Source of the DNA: a virus
DNA: 33,615 nucleotides
IMG/VR virus record: IMGVR_UViG_3300047510_003180
Coordinates: 1-33,615 of that record
Strand: one strand, 5' to 3'
Part shown: positions 31,969 through 33,615 of the stretch, in pieces
Numbering within the stretch: the stretch's first letter is position 1
Layout of the letters: the number at the start of each line of letters is the position of its first letter
The notes under the pieces: model-generated
What the model saw: only the letters and a program-made list of their open reading frames with translations
Database searches by the model: none
What the model was told of the DNA's origin: nothing
Translations under genes and position numbers: made by a program

Positions 31969-31997
31969 ATTATAAAACAAAAATGACCTTTTGTCAA
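31969..31997 (-). promoter_or_regulatory. Consensus sigma70 promoter
   Basis: TTGACA (31992-31997), 17 bases, TATAAT (31969-31974) on the minus strand: a perfect match. It lies 16 bases beyond the CCA end of tRNA-Thr and faces the leader RNA and rpoZ. Confidence 0.9.
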
Positions 31998-32013
31998 GTC
32001 ATTTTGAGCATCT

Positions 32014-32087
32014 TGGTGCCGCTTGATGGAATCGAACCAACGATTGATGCTTACAAGGCAACTGTTATACCATTTAACTAAAGCGGC
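32014..32087 (-). tRNA. tRNA-Thr (TGT)
   Basis: Acceptor GCCGCTT/AAGCGGC, anticodon loop CTTGTAA (TGT), T-loop TTCGATT, discriminator A, CCA encoded. One T-T mismatch in the anticodon stem. Confidence 0.94.
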
Positions 32088-32093
32088 GACATT

Positions 32094-32167
32094 TGGTGGA
32101 GGATAACAGAATCGAACTGTTAATCTCGGCTTGCAAAGCCGATGTTATCCCATTTAACTAATCCCCC
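32094..32167 (-). tRNA. tRNA-Ala (TGC)
   Basis: Anticodon stem TCGGC/GCCGA with loop TTTGCAA (TGC). The acceptor GGGGGAT/ATCCTCC contains the G3:U70 pair that identifies alanine tRNA. Discriminator A, CCA encoded. Confidence 0.96.
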
Positions 32168-32183
32168 AAATACTGATAACTAC

Positions 32184-32363
32184 TTATTCTGTTGATGGTT
32201 CTTTACGGCTTTTTTCTCTCTTTGGTTGGATAGCGGCAGCAAGTTCTGCACTAATCATAGCCCGCTTCCAATCATGGCGCTGTTGCTGGCTAGAGAATCT
32301 ACTTAGTGCTAGGCTAGTTTTTAGAGGTTTGCTCATTCGATAATTTGGACCCGGTTTCAACAT
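32184..32363 (-). CDS. Small basic protein between tRNA genes
   Basis: 59 residues starting MLKPGPNYRMSKPLK, rich in Lys and Arg at both ends, with a central HDWKRAMISAELAAAI helix. A ribosome site (AAAAGGAAAAATAA then ATG) supports translation. No family recognised; not a match to bS21 or another small ribosomal protein that I can see. It ends 16 bases before tRNA-Ala. Confidence 0.6.
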   Translation of the reverse strand: MLKPGPNYRMSKPLKTSLALSRFSSQQQRHDWKRAMISAELAAAIQPKREKSRKEPSTE

Positions 32364-32383
32364 TTATTTTTCCTTTTAAAATT

Positions 32384-32478
32384 TGGTGGAAGCGGAGGGA
32401 TTCGAACCCTCGGACCATAAGTTCATTACAATCGACGGTTTAGCAAACCGCTGCCTTCAGCCTCTCAGCCACACTTCC
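32384..32478 (-). tRNA. tRNA-Ser (GCT)
   Basis: Class II tRNA of 95 bases with a long variable arm; acceptor GGAAGTG/CGCTTCC, anticodon loop TTGCTAA (GCT), T-stem GAGGG/CCCTC, CCA encoded. Confidence 0.95.
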
Positions 32479-32483
32479 TAACT

Positions 32484-32558
32484 TGGTGCATCGTAATGGA
32501 GTCGAACCACTGACATTCGCCTTGTAAGGGCGACGTTCTACCGCTGAACTAACGATGC
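32484..32558 (-). tRNA. tRNA-Val (TAC)
   Basis: Acceptor GCATCGT/ACGATGC, anticodon stem TCGCC/GGCGA with loop CTTACAA (TAC), discriminator A, CCA encoded. Confidence 0.96.
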
Positions 32559-32565
32559 AAAAATC

Positions 32566-32649
32566 TGGTGCCCCAGAGGAGACTCGAACTCCTACGCCTT
32601 GCGACACTGGCTTCTAAGACCAGCGTGTCTACCATTCCACCACCGGGGC
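32566..32649 (-). tRNA. tRNA-Leu (TAG)
   Basis: Class II tRNA of 84 bases with a variable arm; acceptor begins GCCCCGG, anticodon stem CTGGT/GCCAG with loop CTTAGAA (TAG), T-loop TTCGAGT, discriminator A, CCA encoded. Confidence 0.95.
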
Positions 32650-32657
32650 ATTTGTAT

Positions 32658-32686
32658 ATTATGTATTCTTTGTTGACAAATGTCAA
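32658..32686 (-). promoter_or_regulatory. Sigma70-type promoter inside the tRNA cluster
   Basis: TTGACA (32681-32686), 17 bases, CATAAT (32658-32663) on the minus strand, between tRNA-Arg(TCT) and tRNA-Leu. It should drive tRNA-Leu, Val, Ser, the 59-residue gene, Ala and Thr. The -35 lies in the 14-base palindrome TTGACAAATGTCAA (32673-32686). Confidence 0.8.
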
Positions 32687-32694
32687 CAGTATTC

Positions 32695-32766
32695 TGGCGC
32701 CTCTGGAGAGATTCGAACTCCCATAACCTGGTTTAGAAGACCTGGCACCGCTCCATCGGCAGAGGC
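32695..32766 (-). tRNA. tRNA-Arg (TCT), short D-arm
   Basis: Acceptor GCCTCTG/CAGAGGC with discriminator G and CCA; anticodon loop CTTCTAA (TCT, reading AGA). The D-arm is compact (CCG/CGG stem directly after the acceptor) and the anticodon stem has an A-A mismatch, so folding is weaker than in its neighbours. It starts one base after the TauD-like stop codon. Confidence 0.88.
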
Positions 32767-32767
32767 G

Positions 32768-33615
32768 TTACTTAATCCAATCGACCATTTCTTTCATACG
32801 GTCTGTATATATTTGAGAAAACTCAGTTTGAAAGTAAGGTATATATGGCTGAGGCTGAATTCTATTGTAATCGTGTTGTATTCTATAACACATTCTGTTA
32901 GTAATACCGCCTAATCTTCTATGCAACGTTATAGAGTTATCAAACAAACATAAATCCGATTCAGATTGATACCAATGATCATAAATGTATTTGTCAACAA
33001 ATAAACCATCTTGTATATGTTTTAATAATTTATCTGACTCTTCATCAGACATACCTTCTATCTTATAGATAGTGTTCACACTAAAATGTAATCCTTTGTG
33101 CCCGCCTGGACTTTTAATCACAAGAGGTATTCTAGAATTATCAACCGGACACATATTTCTATGCATTATAGAATCCTGTTCTTCCATTAATCCAGGATTA
33201 ATTTTTCCCGGAGTAAATTTATGAACCAATATCATTTCATCTAATTCTTTTCTAAAACTTTCACTTTGAGATTCGTAATAATCAACAGTTGTTATAAAAC
33301 CAGTCGCACTGCCAACAACACCTGATTTTCCTAACAGCGACACTCCAGGAGTAAAGCATAAGTCTCCCGATTCATTACTGTGCCAAAGTAATTCACCGTC
33401 GGCAAACATACCCAACGGATCACCTTTTTCATCTCGCATCCCTGTTACTTTACAAATAGCGGTAGGAACACCTTTTTCTACTAACATAAGTTTTCCCGAC
33501 GACATTAGAAATTTTTTGTCTTCTTCGGAAATAATCGACGAATCATTAGCTACTTCTCTGAATATCTCATTAATAGATAAATTATATTTTTTCTGTAAAT
33601 TATGTGCTTGATTAG
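32768..33615 (-). CDS. TauD/TfdA-like 2OG/Fe(II) dioxygenase, 5' end outside window
   Basis: The frame runs open through the window edge with no stop, giving about 281 visible residues; the first internal ATG (33505) is in the middle of the domain, so the start lies beyond the right edge. It resembles TauD/clavaminate-synthase-like enzymes: an LLWHSNESG metal-binding segment, SATGFITTVDYYESQSESFRKEL, a long central insert, and LCLFDNSITLHRR with the distal His and Arg. The first ligand motif reads H-x-N rather than H-x-D/E. Its stop codon lies 1 base before tRNA-Arg(TCT), so gene and tRNA are probably one transcript. Confidence 0.72.
   Translation of the reverse strand, partial: NQAHNLQKKYNLSINEIFREVANDSSIISEEDKKFLMSSGKLMLVEKGVPTAICKVTGMRDEKGDPLGMFADGELLWHSNESGDLCFTPGVSLLGKSGVVGSATGFITTVDYYESQSESFRKELDEMILVHKFTPGKINPGLMEEQDSIMHRNMCPVDNSRIPLVIKSPGGHKGLHFSVNTIYKIEGMSDEESDKLLKHIQDGLFVDKYIYDHWYQSESDLCLFDNSITLHRRLGGITNRMCYRIQHDYNRIQPQPYIPYFQTEFSQIYTDRMKEMVDWIK

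Noticed and set aside
32673-32686. Bidirectional promoter at the TTGACAAATGTCAA palindrome
   Set aside because: The plus-strand TTGACA has no -10-like hexamer 16-18 bases on; only the minus direction is supported.
1-33615. Bacterial chromosome origin suggested by IF-1, omega and tRNAs
   Set aside because: The fibre gene, late-type promoter, overlapping gene layout and threaded tRNA array fit a virus better; no ribosomal or housekeeping operon surrounds infA or rpoZ. Not excluded by sequence alone.
1-33615. CRISPR arrays, insertion sequences or integrases
   Set aside because: No regularly spaced direct repeats, transposase motifs or integrase motifs were seen; the only tandem repeat is inside the fibre gene.

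Overview
The window is most plausibly part of a large, AT-rich tailed-phage genome (T4-like or jumbo marine myovirus type). The case for a virus: a repeat-rich tail-fibre-like gene (25432-26988, minus) preceded by a T4-late-type CATAAATA element; eleven clustered tRNA genes on one strand with encoded CCA; tightly overlapping genes; and small phage-style enzymes. Host-like promoters (TTGACA-N17-TATAAT) in front of the right-hand genes suggest a bacterial sigma70 host. No capsid, terminase or polymerase gene lies in the window, so the assignment is inferred from context.

Left region (1-25435): a dense modification-enzyme island. It holds eleven radical-SAM proteins in several architectures: two SPASM-like (400, 10705), four with an N-terminal twitch/SPASM-like cysteine domain (3499, 6614, 18149, 19359), two short ones with C-terminal cysteines (4757, 5595), two with a Rossmann-like B12-binding-type N-domain (7996, 11768), and one with a zinc ribbon resembling the Tes/MJ0619 group (14098). 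Interleaved are seven putative 2-oxoglutarate/Fe(II) oxygenases (1482, 10038, 15267, 15842, 16410, 21282, 23381), a flavin-dependent tryptophan-halogenase homologue, a class III aminotransferase, an SDR reductase, a QueC-like PP-loop enzyme, two SGNH hydrolases, two kinase-fold-like proteins and a GNAT-like protein. Short operons alternate in strand; genes inside an operon mostly overlap by 1-17 bases and converging operons overlap at their 3' ends by up to 62 bases. There is no room for a separate precursor-peptide gene, so the substrates are probably encoded elsewhere (virion proteins, glycans, lipids or a small molecule).

Middle region (25432-29321): the tail-fibre-like gene, then a minus-strand run transcribed from consensus sigma70 promoters: translation initiation factor IF-1 (apparently preceded by an overlapping 9-codon upstream ORF), a dual-specificity phosphatase, a SprT-like metallopeptidase, a small unknown, and a metallophosphoesterase closed by a strong UUCG terminator.

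Right region (29323-33615): eleven tRNAs (Gly-GCC, Gly-TCC, Arg-CCT, Pro-TGG, initiator-type Met, Thr, Ala, Ser-GCT, Val, Leu-TAG, Arg-TCT) with protein genes threaded between them: two oxygenases, an RNA polymerase omega homologue (rpoZ), a coiled-coil-like protein and two very small proteins. Two stretches without genes (30507-30861 and 31719-31968) look like structured or leader RNA. Omega, IF-1 and an unusual initiator tRNA close together suggest that the phage adjusts host transcription and translation initiation.
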